The notes beneath the pieces are model-generated. The model did no database searches. It saw nothing but the letters and a program-made list of their open reading frames with translations, and had not been told where the DNA came from. Positions 22,441-29,437 of a stretch of DNA of 33,458 nucleotides are shown here, in pieces. This stretch comes from Cellulomonas sp. IC4_254 (GTDB lineage Bacteria > Actinomycetota > Actinomycetes > Actinomycetales > Cellulomonadaceae), in contig NZ_JAANNB010000017.1 in the NCBI RefSeq assembly GCF_011603975.1, positions 1 through 33,458 on the forward strand, given 5' to 3'. The translations under genes and the position numbers were made by a program. The first letter of the stretch is position 1. Every line of letters starts with the position of its first letter.

Positions 22441-23550
22441 ATGGCAATCGGCGACATCAGCACCCTCCTCGTGTGGGGGGCGGCGACCGCGTTCACGATC
22501 GCCCTGATCGCCTACACGTCCGCCCTGGCCCGGCTGGCCGAGGCCTCCTCGGCCGAGCACCGCGCCGAGCGCGCGGCCAAGGTCGCCGCCGCCAAGCAGG
22601 CCCGCGCCGCGGCGCGCGAGACCGTCGGCGCCGGCGGCCCCTCCGGCCTGGTGGTCCCGGCCGACGCGGTCGACGACGCCGCCCCGCGGTCCGGCCGCAT
22701 CGACGACGCCGAGCCCGAGCGCCCCATGACCGCGCCGTCGGCCACCACCGGCATCGCGCGCACCACCACCTACCTCGGCATCCTGCTGCTGGGCGTCGGC
22801 ATCGTGCTGCGCGGCGTCGCGGCCGGCCGCTGGCCCACCGCGAACATGTACGAGTTCACGCTCGTCGGCACGTTCGTCGCCGCCGTCGTGCTGGCCGTCG
22901 TGCAGCGGAAGCGGGTCGTCCCGTTCCTCGGCGTGGTCGTCATGGGCATCGGCGTGCTCGCCCTGGCTCTCGGGCTGCTGGTCTTCTACGTCCAGGCCGA
23001 CGCCGTGCAGCCCGCGCTGCAGAGCTACTGGCTGATCATCCATGTGGGCGTCGCCATCGCCGCCACCGGCATCTTCACCGTCGCGTTCGCCACCTCCGTG
23101 CTCCAGGTCCTGCAGGACGGCCGCGAGACCGGCCGCTCGCACCTCGACCACCCGTGGCGCTCCGCCGACGGCCTGCGCCGCTCGCTGGCCCGCTGGCGGG
23201 TCACCGGGCCCGCCTGGTCCTGGCTGCGCACCGTGCCGTCCGCCCGCCGCCTGGAGGCGCTGTCCTTCCGGCTCAACGCCATCGGCTTCGTGCTGTGGAC
23301 GTTCACGCTCATCGGCGGCGCCATCTGGGCCGAGCACGCCTGGGGCCGGTACTGGGGCTGGGACCCCAAGGAGGTCGGCACCTTCGTCGCCTGGGTCGTG
23401 TACGCCGCGTACCTGCACGCCCGCACGACCCGCGGCTGGGCCGGCCGGAAGGCGGCGTACTTCGTCTACGTCGGCTACGCCGTGGTGCTGGCGAACTTCA
23501 CCGTCGTGAACCTGTTCGTCACCGGCAAGCACTCGTACTCCGGCATCTGA
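22441..23550 (+). CDS. ccsB: CcsB/ResC cytochrome c synthetase subunit
   Basis: Haem-handling membrane protein of 369 aa, partner of ResB. The tryptophan-rich haem-binding WWD-type motif reads WGRYWGWDPKEVGTF with W305-G-W-D308; conserved histidines flank it (IIHVGVA; AEHAWG; TGKHSYSGI). The first span (about 8-30) is followed by a cytosolic Ala-rich, probably helical linker of roughly 70 residues before the remaining spans. ATG 22441 follows GGAAGG by 8 bases and lies 5 bases after the resB stop. Last gene of the operon. Confidence 0.96.
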   Translation: MAIGDISTLLVWGAATAFTIALIAYTSALARLAEASSAEHRAERAAKVAAAKQARAAARETVGAGGPSGLVVPADAVDDAAPRSGRIDDAEPERPMTAPSATTGIARTTTYLGILLLGVGIVLRGVAAGRWPTANMYEFTLVGTFVAAVVLAVVQRKRVVPFLGVVVMGIGVLALALGLLVFYVQADAVQPALQSYWLIIHVGVAIAATGIFTVAFATSVLQVLQDGRETGRSHLDHPWRSADGLRRSLARWRVTGPAWSWLRTVPSARRLEALSFRLNAIGFVLWTFTLIGGAIWAEHAWGRYWGWDPKEVGTFVAWVVYAAYLHARTTRGWAGRKAAYFVYVGYAVVLANFTVVNLFVTGKHSYSGI

Positions 23551-23572
23551 CCCCGCCGGCGCCGCTGCGAGG

Positions 23573-23620
23573 CGCGCGGCCGGTGTCGCCACGAGTCGCG
23601 CGGCCGGTGTCGCCACGAGT
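23573..23620. repeat. Perfect 24-bp tandem duplication
   Basis: Positions 23573-23596 and 23597-23620 are identical, directly after the ccsB stop in noncoding DNA. Each unit starts CGCGCGGCC and ends GCCACGAGT. Confidence 0.85.
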
Positions 23621-23686
23621 GGCCCGTCCCGCGTGCCCGGTGTGAGGCCTGCCCTGATCCCCACCCGGAAGTCGCGCGCCCACCCG

Positions 23687-23716
23687 GACGATCGGTGCGC
23701 GGCGCGACGATCGGTG
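23687..23716. repeat. 11-bp direct repeat
   Basis: GACGATCGGTG occurs at 23687-23697 and again at 23706-23716, a 19-base period, in the same noncoding gap. Confidence 0.6.
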
Positions 23717-23752
23717 GGGGACGAGCGGGCGCGTCAGACGTGACGGTTCCGC

Positions 23753-23784
23753 GTCGGCCGGTCGGCCGGTCGGCCGGTCGGCCG
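23753..23784. repeat. Four tandem copies of GTCGGCCG
   Basis: An 8-bp unit is repeated exactly four times (23753-23784). The unit contains the palindrome CGGCCG, so single strands can fold. The whole gap 23551-23824 otherwise shows no gene or clear terminator. Confidence 0.85.
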
Positions 23785-23824
23785 GCGTGGCGGCCTGGCG
23801 GTCGGGCGGGCCGACCCGAGGCCG

Positions 23825-24211
23825 TCAGCCGCGGGCGCCCTCGTCGGGGACGTCGCCGTTCGAGCCGTCGCCGGCGCCGTTCTCCCGCTCACGGCGGCGG
23901 CGCTCCTGGTCGAGGCGCCACAGGAACTCGGGGTCGTCGTCGGGGGCGACCGGGCCCGGACGACGGGGGCCCGAGCCGCCCGGGACGCCGGGACCGGGGT
24001 GGCGGCCCTGCGCCGAGCCGGCCCCGCCGGTGGCGGCCTGCGCCCGGCTGCTGAGGATCCACGCCAGCGGGCCCGCGATCGGGACCAGCGCGATGAGGAA
24101 CCACGCGCCCTTCGGCAGCCCGCGGCGGGCGCGCTCGTCGCTCGTGGCGATGTCGGCGAGGGCGTACACCGCCAGGCCGATGATCACGAGGAAGAACAGC
24201 GCGCGAGCCAT
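23825..24211 (-). CDS. PLDc_N (phospholipase D-nuclease N-terminal-like) membrane protein
   Basis: Small membrane protein of 128 aa. Residues 3-20 (ALFFLVIIGLAVYALADI) and 36-53 (AWFLIALVPIAGPLAWIL) are two membrane spans in the arrangement of the PLDc_N domain; the remainder is a Gly/Pro-rich cytosolic tail ending in a charged helix (FLWRLDQERRRRER). There is no phospholipase domain, so the function is unknown; such stand-alone proteins are frequent in actinobacteria. ATG 24211 is preceded five bases upstream by TAGGGT; the five bases include GGAG, so it may be leaderless or carry a very close ribosome site. Confidence 0.85.
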   Translation of the reverse strand: MARALFFLVIIGLAVYALADIATSDERARRGLPKGAWFLIALVPIAGPLAWILSSRAQAATGGAGSAQGRHPGPGVPGGSGPRRPGPVAPDDDPEFLWRLDQERRRRERENGAGDGSNGDVPDEGARG

Positions 24212-24216
24212 GCTCC

Positions 24217-24222
24217 ACCCTA
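24217..24222 (-). promoter_or_regulatory. -10 hexamer of the PLDc_N gene
   Basis: TAGGGT on the minus strand, five bases before ATG 24211. Confidence 0.5.
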
Positions 24223-24338
24223 ACCAGCGCGCGCACACCGACCCCGCCCCGGGCCGGGTGATCGCGGGAACCCCCACGAGGTCGTCACATCCGGCCGCGC
24301 TCCGCCGGGCCCGGGTCGGACCGTCCCCGGGATCGGCC

Positions 24339-24344
24339 TACCCT
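24339..24344 (+). promoter_or_regulatory. -10 hexamer of the DUF4229 gene (leaderless)
   Basis: TACCCT, six bases before GTG 24351; the intervening bases cannot hold a ribosome site. Confidence 0.55.
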
Positions 24345-24350
24345 GGACCC

Positions 24351-24659
24351 GTGCCCGTCGTGACCTACTCGCTGCTCCGTCTCGCCCTGCTCGTCGTGTG
24401 CCTGGTCGGCCTCGTGCTGGCCGGCACGGGCTGGCTGCTGGGCGTCGTCGGCGCGGCGCTGCTCGCGGCGCTGCTGTCCTACGTGCTGCTCCGCGGCCCG
24501 CGCGACCGGGCGGCGCTGTGGCTCCAGGCGCGCTCCGAGGCCCGGGGCGACCGCCCCCGGCTGTCCCGCACCGCCACCGCGGACGCCGCCGAGGAGGACG
24601 CCGCGGTCGAGGCCGCCGAGCGCGAGTCCCGCACCGACGGCTCCCGCGCCGAGGGCTGA
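24351..24659 (+). CDS. DUF4229 small membrane protein
   Basis: Unknown-function protein of 102 aa. Two closely spaced hydrophobic segments (about 6-27 and 29-47: LLVVCLVGLVLAGTGWLLG, then VGAALLAALLSYVLLRG) precede a charged cytosolic helix (PRDRAALWLQARSEARGDRP) and an acidic Ala/Glu-rich end. This layout matches DUF4229 proteins, which usually lie next to menA in actinobacteria. It converges on menA with 12 bases between stops. GTG 24351 follows TACCCT by six bases. Confidence 0.85.
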   Translation: MPVVTYSLLRLALLVVCLVGLVLAGTGWLLGVVGAALLAALLSYVLLRGPRDRAALWLQARSEARGDRPRLSRTATADAAEEDAAVEAAERESRTDGSRAEG

Positions 24660-24671
24660 CGCCCCCGCGCG

Positions 24672-25541
24672 CTAGAGCGCCAGGCCCAGGCCCAGCAGCA
24701 CGCCGAACGCCAGCTCGTACATCCCGGTCCCCGCGAGGACCGGGACGAGCGCGATGCCGCGCGCGCCGACCAGCACCGTGAACGCCAGCACCCCGGCGGG
24801 CAGCGCGAGCAGGATGACGATGAGCGCCCACGGGTTCGCCAGGGCGCACAGGACGCCGAGCAGCACGGGCAGCACCACCATGACGGCGTACGCGCGGCGG
24901 GCCCGGTGCTCGCCGAGCCGCACCGCGAGCGTCCGCTTGCCGACGAGGGCGTCCGTCGGGATGTCCCGCAGGTTGTTGACCATGAGCAGCGCGCAGGCGA
25001 TCAGCCCGACCGCCACGGCGCCCACCCACGCGGGCCAGGTCAGGGTGCCGGACTGGGTGTAGGTGGTGCCGAGGACGGCGACCAGCCCGAAGAACACGAA
25101 CACGCCGACCTCGCCGAGGCCCAGGTAGCCGTAGGGCCGCCGGCCGCCCGTGTAGAACCAGGCCGCCGCGACGCACAGGGCGCCGATCGCCAGCAGCCAC
25201 CACTGGCCGCTCAGGGCGACGAGCCCCAGGCCGAGCAGGCCGGCGACGCCGAACGCCGTGAACGCCGCGGCCTTGACCTGCCTCGGGAACGCCGCGCCGC
25301 TGGCGGTGAGCCGCATCGGGCCGACCCGCTCGGTGTCGGTGCCGCGGATGCCGTCGGAGTAGTCGTTGGCGTAGTTGACGCCCACCTGGAGCGCGAGGGC
25401 CACGCCCAGGGCGAGCAGCGCGCGGCCGAGGTGCGCCGCCTCGATCTGCGCCGCGGCGCCGGTGCCGACCAGCACGGGAGCGGCGGCGGCGGGCAGGGTG
25501 CGCGGGCGTGCTCCGGCGACCCACTCGGCGGCGGTGGCCAT
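24672..25541 (-). CDS. menA: 1,4-dihydroxy-2-naphthoate polyprenyltransferase MenA
   Basis: Integral membrane UbiA-family prenyltransferase, 289 aa, that attaches the polyprenyl chain to DHNA to give demethylmenaquinone. The first Asp-rich motif is in NYANDYSDGIRGTD (56-69; D60, D63), and the second region is NNLRDIPTDALVGKRTLAVR. About eight or nine hydrophobic spans follow. ATG 25541 has AGGAG four bases upstream. A TACCGT -10 with a roughly 50-base leader containing a 7-bp hairpin precedes it. It lies downstream of menE on the same strand. Confidence 0.96.
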   Translation of the reverse strand: MATAAEWVAGARPRTLPAAAAPVLVGTGAAAQIEAAHLGRALLALGVALALQVGVNYANDYSDGIRGTDTERVGPMRLTASGAAFPRQVKAAAFTAFGVAGLLGLGLVALSGQWWLLAIGALCVAAAWFYTGGRRPYGYLGLGEVGVFVFFGLVAVLGTTYTQSGTLTWPAWVGAVAVGLIACALLMVNNLRDIPTDALVGKRTLAVRLGEHRARRAYAVMVVLPVLLGVLCALANPWALIVILLALPAGVLAFTVLVGARGIALVPVLAGTGMYELAFGVLLGLGLAL

Positions 25542-25559
25542 GGTGCTCCTGTCGTGGGG

Positions 25560-25577
25560 CCGCGGCGCGTGCCGCGG
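25560..25577 (-). promoter_or_regulatory. Hairpin in the menA 5' leader
   Basis: CCGCGGC (25560-25566) and GCCGCGG (25571-25577) form a 7-bp stem with a 4-base loop about 20 bases before the menA start. Possible effect on translation or mRNA stability; no known riboswitch is recognised. Confidence 0.4.
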
Positions 25578-25598
25578 CGGGTGGTTCGGCGTGCAGCG

Positions 25599-25619
25599 AC
25601 GGTAACCCGGAACGCCGGG
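25599..25619 (-). promoter_or_regulatory. menA -10 (TACCGT) and adjoining short hairpin after menE
   Basis: TACCGT on the minus strand at 25604-25599; just upstream of it CCCGG-AACG-CCGGG (25606-25619) could end menE transcription. Suggests menA has its own promoter. Confidence 0.45.
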
Positions 25620-25638
25620 CGCGCACGCACGACGCGGG

Positions 25639-26847
25639 TCAGGACCGGGGCGTGGCGTCCCGCACGGCGGCCGGGAGGCCGAGCTCGCGGGCGGCCAGGT
25701 CGGCGGCGCCCCGCCGGTCGGGCTTGCCGGGGCCGCGCAGCGGCAGCGCGGCCAGGGTGACGAGGTGCCGCGGCGCGGCCGGCCCGCCGAGGGCCGCGGT
25801 GGCCGCGTCCCGCAGGTCCGCGAGGGCGGGCGCGGGGGCACCGGCGGCGGGCACGACGACCGCGACCACGGCCTGCCCCCACTCGGGGTCGGGCACGCCG
25901 ACGACGAGCACCTCGCCGACCCCGGGCAGCCCGGCGAGCACCCGCTCCACGGCGGCGGGCGGCACCTTGACCCCGCCGGTGACCAGGACGTCGTCGGCGC
26001 GGCCGAGCACCTCCAGCCGGCCGTCGTCGCCCCACCGACCCAGGTCGCTGGTGCGCAGCCACCGGGTGCCGTCCCGGACCTCGAACAGGTCGGCGTCCAG
26101 GTCGGGCCGCCCGCGGTAGCCCGCGGCGAGCACCGGCCCGGCGATCCGGACCCGCCCGTCCTCGGGGTCCAGGTCGACGGTCACCCCGTCCAGCGGGACG
26201 CCGTCGTAGACGCAGCCGCCGCAGGTCTCGGACATCCCGTAGGTGGTGACGACGCGGGCGCCCGCCGCCCGGGCCGCGTCCAGCAGCCCCGGCGGGGTGG
26301 CGGCGCCACCGAGCAGCACCGCGTCGAAGGAGGCCAGCGCGTCCCGCCCTTCGGCCGAGTCCAGCAGCCGGTGCACCTGCGTCGGGACGAGCGAGGTGTA
26401 CCGCGGGCCGTCGCCGTCCGGCATGCGGCCGACCGCGGCGGCGAAGGCGTCGGCGCGGAACGGCCCGGACAGCACGGCCGGCTCGGTGCCGGCGAGGATC
26501 GACCGGACCAGGACCTGCAGGCCCGCGACGTGGGCGGGCGGGAGCGGCAGCAGCCACCGGCCGGGGCCGGCGAGCCGGGCCTCGGTCGCGGCGCCGGACG
26601 CGCGCAGGGCGGCGGCCGTGAGCAGGACCTCGCGGGGCGCGCCGGTCGACCCGGAGGTGCGGACCAGCAGCGCCACGTCGTCGGGCACCTCGCCGGCGAG
26701 GTCGTCGGCGGGCGCCGGGCCCCCCGCGTCGGGCGCCTCGACCGGCAGCACCGCGGGTCCGGTGCCGTCGAGGGCGGCGGCCAGGGCGGCGGTGAGCGTC
26801 GGCACCGTGGCGGAGGAGGCGGGGACCACGCGGACGGGACGGCTCAC
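25639..26847 (-). CDS. menE: o-Succinylbenzoate-CoA ligase MenE
   Basis: Acyl-adenylate-forming ligase that activates OSB to OSB-CoA in menaquinone synthesis. 402 aa, short for the superfamily but typical of actinobacterial MenE. The P-loop is TSGSTGAPRE at 64-73 with Arg where Lys is usual; TTYGMSET is motif A5, TSDLGRWG the hinge aspartate region, and the catalytic lysine is in GPGKPDRRG near the C-terminus. GTG 26847 is chosen because TACGCT ends six bases upstream and no Shine-Dalgarno sequence is present; longer in-frame extensions run through the promoter. Confidence 0.94.
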   Translation of the reverse strand: MSRPVRVVPASSATVPTLTAALAAALDGTGPAVLPVEAPDAGGPAPADDLAGEVPDDVALLVRTSGSTGAPREVLLTAAALRASGAATEARLAGPGRWLLPLPPAHVAGLQVLVRSILAGTEPAVLSGPFRADAFAAAVGRMPDGDGPRYTSLVPTQVHRLLDSAEGRDALASFDAVLLGGAATPPGLLDAARAAGARVVTTYGMSETCGGCVYDGVPLDGVTVDLDPEDGRVRIAGPVLAAGYRGRPDLDADLFEVRDGTRWLRTSDLGRWGDDGRLEVLGRADDVLVTGGVKVPPAAVERVLAGLPGVGEVLVVGVPDPEWGQAVVAVVVPAAGAPAPALADLRDAATAALGGPAAPRHLVTLAALPLRGPGKPDRRGAADLAARELGLPAAVRDATPRS

Positions 26848-26853
26848 CCGGCC

Positions 26854-26859
26854 AGCGTA
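26854..26859 (-). promoter_or_regulatory. -10 hexamer of menE (leaderless)
   Basis: TACGCT on the minus strand, six bases before GTG 26847. Confidence 0.65.
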
Positions 26860-26869
26860 GGTCCGCCCG

Positions 26870-26875
26870 TAGAGT
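26870..26875 (+). promoter_or_regulatory. -10 hexamer of the DUF3048 gene
   Basis: TAGAGT, divergent from and 10 bases away from the menE -10. It gives a leader of about 51 bases that carries GGAAGGG before ATG 26933. Confidence 0.5.
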
Positions 26876-26932
26876 GGCGCGGGACGCGCGGCGCCGAGCC
26901 GCCGGGCACGCACGCGGCACGGAAGGGTCGAG

Positions 26933-27994
26933 ATGGTTCACAGCACGAGGCGGGGTCTGCGGCGTGCCGCCGCGGCCGCGGTCGCCACGGCCCTCCTGGT
27001 CGCCGGCTGCTCGCAGGGCCAGGGCCCGGCCCCGGAGGCCGCCACCGTCGCGCCCACCCTCGAGCCGCAGAAGGCCGCGGCCCCGGAGCCCGTCGTCGCG
27101 CCCACCTGGCCGCTGACCGGGGTGGCGGGCGACGTCGTGAACCGGCCGGCGCTCGCGGTGAAGATCGAGAACACCGCCACCGCGCGGCCGCAGTCCGGGC
27201 TGGAGCAGGCGGACGTCGTGTGGGAGACGATCGTCGAGTTCGAGGTCTCCCGGTTCGTCGCCGTGTGGCAGTCGCAGGTGCCCGAGGAGCTCGGCCCGGT
27301 CCGCTCGGTCCGCCCGATGGACCCGGACATCGTGTCGCCGATGCACGGCCTGCTGACGTTCTCGGGCGGTCAGCCCGGCATCCTCGACCTGGTCGCGGCG
27401 AGCCCCGTCCAGGTGATCAGCCACGACGCCGGCGCCGCCGGCCTGTACCGGATCTCGTCCCGGTCGGCCCCGCACAACGTCTACGCGGACCCCGCCGCGC
27501 TGTGGGCGCAGGCCGACGCCGACCACCAGAGCAGCCCCGGCGAGCAGTTCGCGTTCGCCCGGACCGCCGAGCGCGCGACCGCGGTCGTCGCGGGCACCCC
27601 GGCGACGACCCTGGCGTTCGACCTGTCGAGCCAGTCGAAGCCGTCGTGGACCTGGAACGGCACCGTGTGGGAGCGCTCGGAGGGCTCGAAGCCCGCGGTG
27701 GCCGCCTCGGGCGCGCGGCTGTCGGCGACCAACGTGGTGTCCATCGTCGCCGAGCACCCGAACACGCAGTTCGGTGCGCAGAACGGCGCCCCGGTGCCGA
27801 CCTACACGCTGGTCGGCTCGGGCGAGGGCACGCTGGCGACCGGCGGGAAGACCGTCGCGGTGCGCTGGCAGAAGGACTCCCGGGACGCCCCGATGCAGCT
27901 GTTCACCGCCGACGGCGCGCCCGCGACGCTCGCGCCGGGCAACACGTGGGTCGAGCTGGTGCCCGCCGGGACGGGCTCGCTGACGGTCTCCTGA
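26933..27994 (+). CDS. DUF3048 (YerB-like) lipoprotein
   Basis: Secreted lipoprotein of 353 aa and unknown function. Basic start, hydrophobic core and lipobox L-V-A-G-C26 are followed by a Pro/Ala linker. The DUF3048 N-terminal domain is evident in RPALAVKIENTATARPQSG, VVWETIVEFEVSRFVAVW and GPVRSVRPMD; a C-terminal domain ends with VAVRWQKDSRDAPMQLF and GNTWVELVP. ATG 26933 has GGAAGGG at 26921-26927. It sits between menE and menB in opposite orientation; whether it relates to quinone or envelope function is unknown. Confidence 0.93.
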   Translation: MVHSTRRGLRRAAAAAVATALLVAGCSQGQGPAPEAATVAPTLEPQKAAAPEPVVAPTWPLTGVAGDVVNRPALAVKIENTATARPQSGLEQADVVWETIVEFEVSRFVAVWQSQVPEELGPVRSVRPMDPDIVSPMHGLLTFSGGQPGILDLVAASPVQVISHDAGAAGLYRISSRSAPHNVYADPAALWAQADADHQSSPGEQFAFARTAERATAVVAGTPATTLAFDLSSQSKPSWTWNGTVWERSEGSKPAVAASGARLSATNVVSIVAEHPNTQFGAQNGAPVPTYTLVGSGEGTLATGGKTVAVRWQKDSRDAPMQLFTADGAPATLAPGNTWVELVPAGTGSLTVS

Positions 27995-27995
27995 C

Positions 27996-28018
27996 CGCCG
28001 GGGCCCGCCGCCCCGGCG
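27996..28018. terminator. Terminator hairpin between the DUF3048 gene and menB
   Basis: CGCCGGGG (27996-28003) pairs with CCCCGGCG (28011-28018), loop 7. It lies between converging stops. Confidence 0.6.
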
Positions 28019-28024
28019 TGCCCG

Positions 28025-28996
28025 TCAGAACGCGTACGGGAACCGGCTCCAGTCCGGGTCGCGGCGCTCGAGGAACGCGTCCCGGCCCTCGACGGCCTCG
28101 TCCGTCATGTACGCCAGCCGGGTCGCCTCGCCCGCGAACACCTGCTGCCCGGCGAGCCCGTCGTCCGCCAGGTTGAACGCGAACTTGAGCATCCGGATCG
28201 CCTGGGGCGACTTGGTGGCGATGATCCGCGCGTACTCCAGCGCGGCGTCCTCCAGCTCGGCGTGGTCGACGACGTCGTTGACCGCGCCCCAGGCGTAGGC
28301 CTGCTCGGCCGAGTACTCCCGCGCCAGGAAGAAGATCTCCCGCGCCCGCTTCTGACCGGTCTGCCGGGCGAGCAGCGCCGAGCCGTACCCGCCGTCGAAC
28401 GAGCCCACGTTGGCGTCGGTCTGCATGAACCGCGCGTGCTCGCGGGAGGCGATGGTGAGGTCCGCGACCACGTGCAGCGAGTGCCCGCCGCCGGCGGCCC
28501 AGCCGTTCACGACCGCGACGACGACCTTCGGCATCGTCCGGATGAGGCGCTGGACCTCGAGGATGTGCAGCCGGCCGGCGCGCGCCGGGTCGATGGCGTC
28601 CGCGGTCTCGGCCTCGGTGGACCCGGTGTACCGGTAGCCGTCCCGCCCGCGGATGCGCTGGTCGCCGCCGGAGCAGAACGCGTAGCCGCCGTCCTTGGGG
28701 CTGGGCCCGTTGCCGGTGAGCAGCACGGTGCCGACGTCGGAGGTCATCCGGGCGTGGTCGAGCACGCGGTACAGCTCGTCGACCGTGTGCGGCCGGAACG
28801 CGTTGCGCACCTCGGGCCGGTCGAACGCCACCCGGACCACGGGCAGGTCCCGCACGCCACCGTCCGCCGACCGGGCGACGCCCCGGTGGTAGGTGAGGTC
28901 GGTGAGGTCCTCGAAGCCGGTGACCGTGCGCCAGCGGCTCGGGTCGAAGGTGTCGGAGACGCGCGGGGGCAGCGGGGCGGCGGCGGGGTCGGTCAC
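28025..28996 (-). CDS. menB: 1,4-Dihydroxy-2-naphthoyl-CoA synthase MenB
   Basis: Crotonase-fold enzyme that cyclises OSB-CoA to DHNA-CoA. 323 aa, with the oxyanion-hole segment AFCSGGDQ (107-113), NGWAAGGGHSLH and QTDANVGSFDGGYGS (192-206). The Asp at 194 is the feature of the bicarbonate-independent type II enzymes such as that of Mycobacterium tuberculosis, where E. coli-type enzymes have Gly. The N-terminal 30 residues are an actinobacterial extension. GTG 28996 is preceded seven bases upstream by TACGCT, without a Shine-Dalgarno sequence. Divergent from the guanidinium exporter gene. Confidence 0.97.
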   Translation of the reverse strand: MTDPAAAPLPPRVSDTFDPSRWRTVTGFEDLTDLTYHRGVARSADGGVRDLPVVRVAFDRPEVRNAFRPHTVDELYRVLDHARMTSDVGTVLLTGNGPSPKDGGYAFCSGGDQRIRGRDGYRYTGSTEAETADAIDPARAGRLHILEVQRLIRTMPKVVVAVVNGWAAGGGHSLHVVADLTIASREHARFMQTDANVGSFDGGYGSALLARQTGQKRAREIFFLAREYSAEQAYAWGAVNDVVDHAELEDAALEYARIIATKSPQAIRMLKFAFNLADDGLAGQQVFAGEATRLAYMTDEAVEGRDAFLERRDPDWSRFPYAF

Positions 28997-29003
28997 GGGC
29001 CCC

Positions 29004-29009
29004 AGCGTA
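29004..29009 (-). promoter_or_regulatory. -10 hexamer of menB (leaderless)
   Basis: TACGCT on the minus strand, seven bases before GTG 28996. Its -35 zone (about 29027-29032) touches the palindrome at 29031-29052. Confidence 0.65.
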
Positions 29010-29030
29010 GGACGGCACGCCCGCCGAGAA

Positions 29031-29052
29031 TTCTGGTACGGTCGTACCAGAA
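29031..29052. promoter_or_regulatory. 22-bp perfect palindromic operator, probably for the TetR regulator
   Basis: TTCTGGTACG (29031-29040), centre GT, CGTACCAGAA (29043-29052). It contains TACGGT (29037-29042), the likely -10 of the exporter gene, so binding would block transcription. Length and symmetry fit a TetR dimer pair; the regulator is the second gene of the operon it would control. Confidence 0.82.
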
Positions 29053-29113
29053 ACGGGCGCGGGACGGCGGAGACTGCCACCCGGCGCGTCCGGTCCCGGG
29101 GGAGGGATCACCC

Positions 29114-29437
29114 ATGGCGTGGGTCGTGCTCATCGTGTCCGGACTGCTCGAGGCCGGCTGGGCGCTCAGCCTCAAGGCGTCGGACGGCTTCACGAAGCTG
29201 TGGCCGAGCGTGTCGTTCGGGGTGCTGGCCATCCTGTCGTTCGCCGGCCTGAGCTGGGCGCTGCGGTCGCTGCCGGTCGGCGTCGCGTACGGCGTCTGGG
29301 TCGGCATCGGGGCGTCGGCGACGGCGGTCCTCGCGATCGTGCTGTTCGGCGAGTCGGTGTCGGTGCTGAAGATCGTGTCGCTCGTCCTGATCGTCGCGGG
29401 CGTGGTGGGGCTGAACCTCTCGGGCGGCGGCCACTGA
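29114..29437 (+). CDS. gdx: SMR-family transporter, guanidinium exporter Gdx/SugE type
   Basis: Four-span small multidrug resistance protein of 107 aa, working as a dual-topology dimer that exchanges substrate for protons. The start MAWVVLIVSGLLEAGWALSL with the proton/substrate-binding E13, plus LPVGVAYGVWVGIG in the third span, match the Gdx (formerly SugE) subtype known to export guanidinium rather than the EmrE multidrug type. ATG 29114 has a GGAGGG ribosome site. It overlaps the tetR-type gene by one base (TGATG). The roughly 65-base leader shows no guanidine riboswitch; a palindromic operator covers its promoter instead. Confidence 0.93.
   Translation: MAWVVLIVSGLLEAGWALSLKASDGFTKLWPSVSFGVLAILSFAGLSWALRSLPVGVAYGVWVGIGASATAVLAIVLFGESVSVLKIVSLVLIVAGVVGLNLSGGGH

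Noticed and set aside
23753-23784. CRISPR-like array
   Set aside because: Units are 8 bp and contiguous without spacers, and there are no cas genes.
25211-27757. A very long open minus-strand frame across menA, menE and the DUF3048 gene
   Set aside because: It runs through three well-supported genes in another frame and is low-complexity Arg/Ala/Gly/Pro throughout.
29053-29113. Guanidine riboswitch in the gdx leader
   Set aside because: ACGG occurs twice but neither is closed by a flanking stem as in guanidine-II, and about 65 bases are too few for guanidine-I. No guanidine-III pseudoknot pattern is seen.
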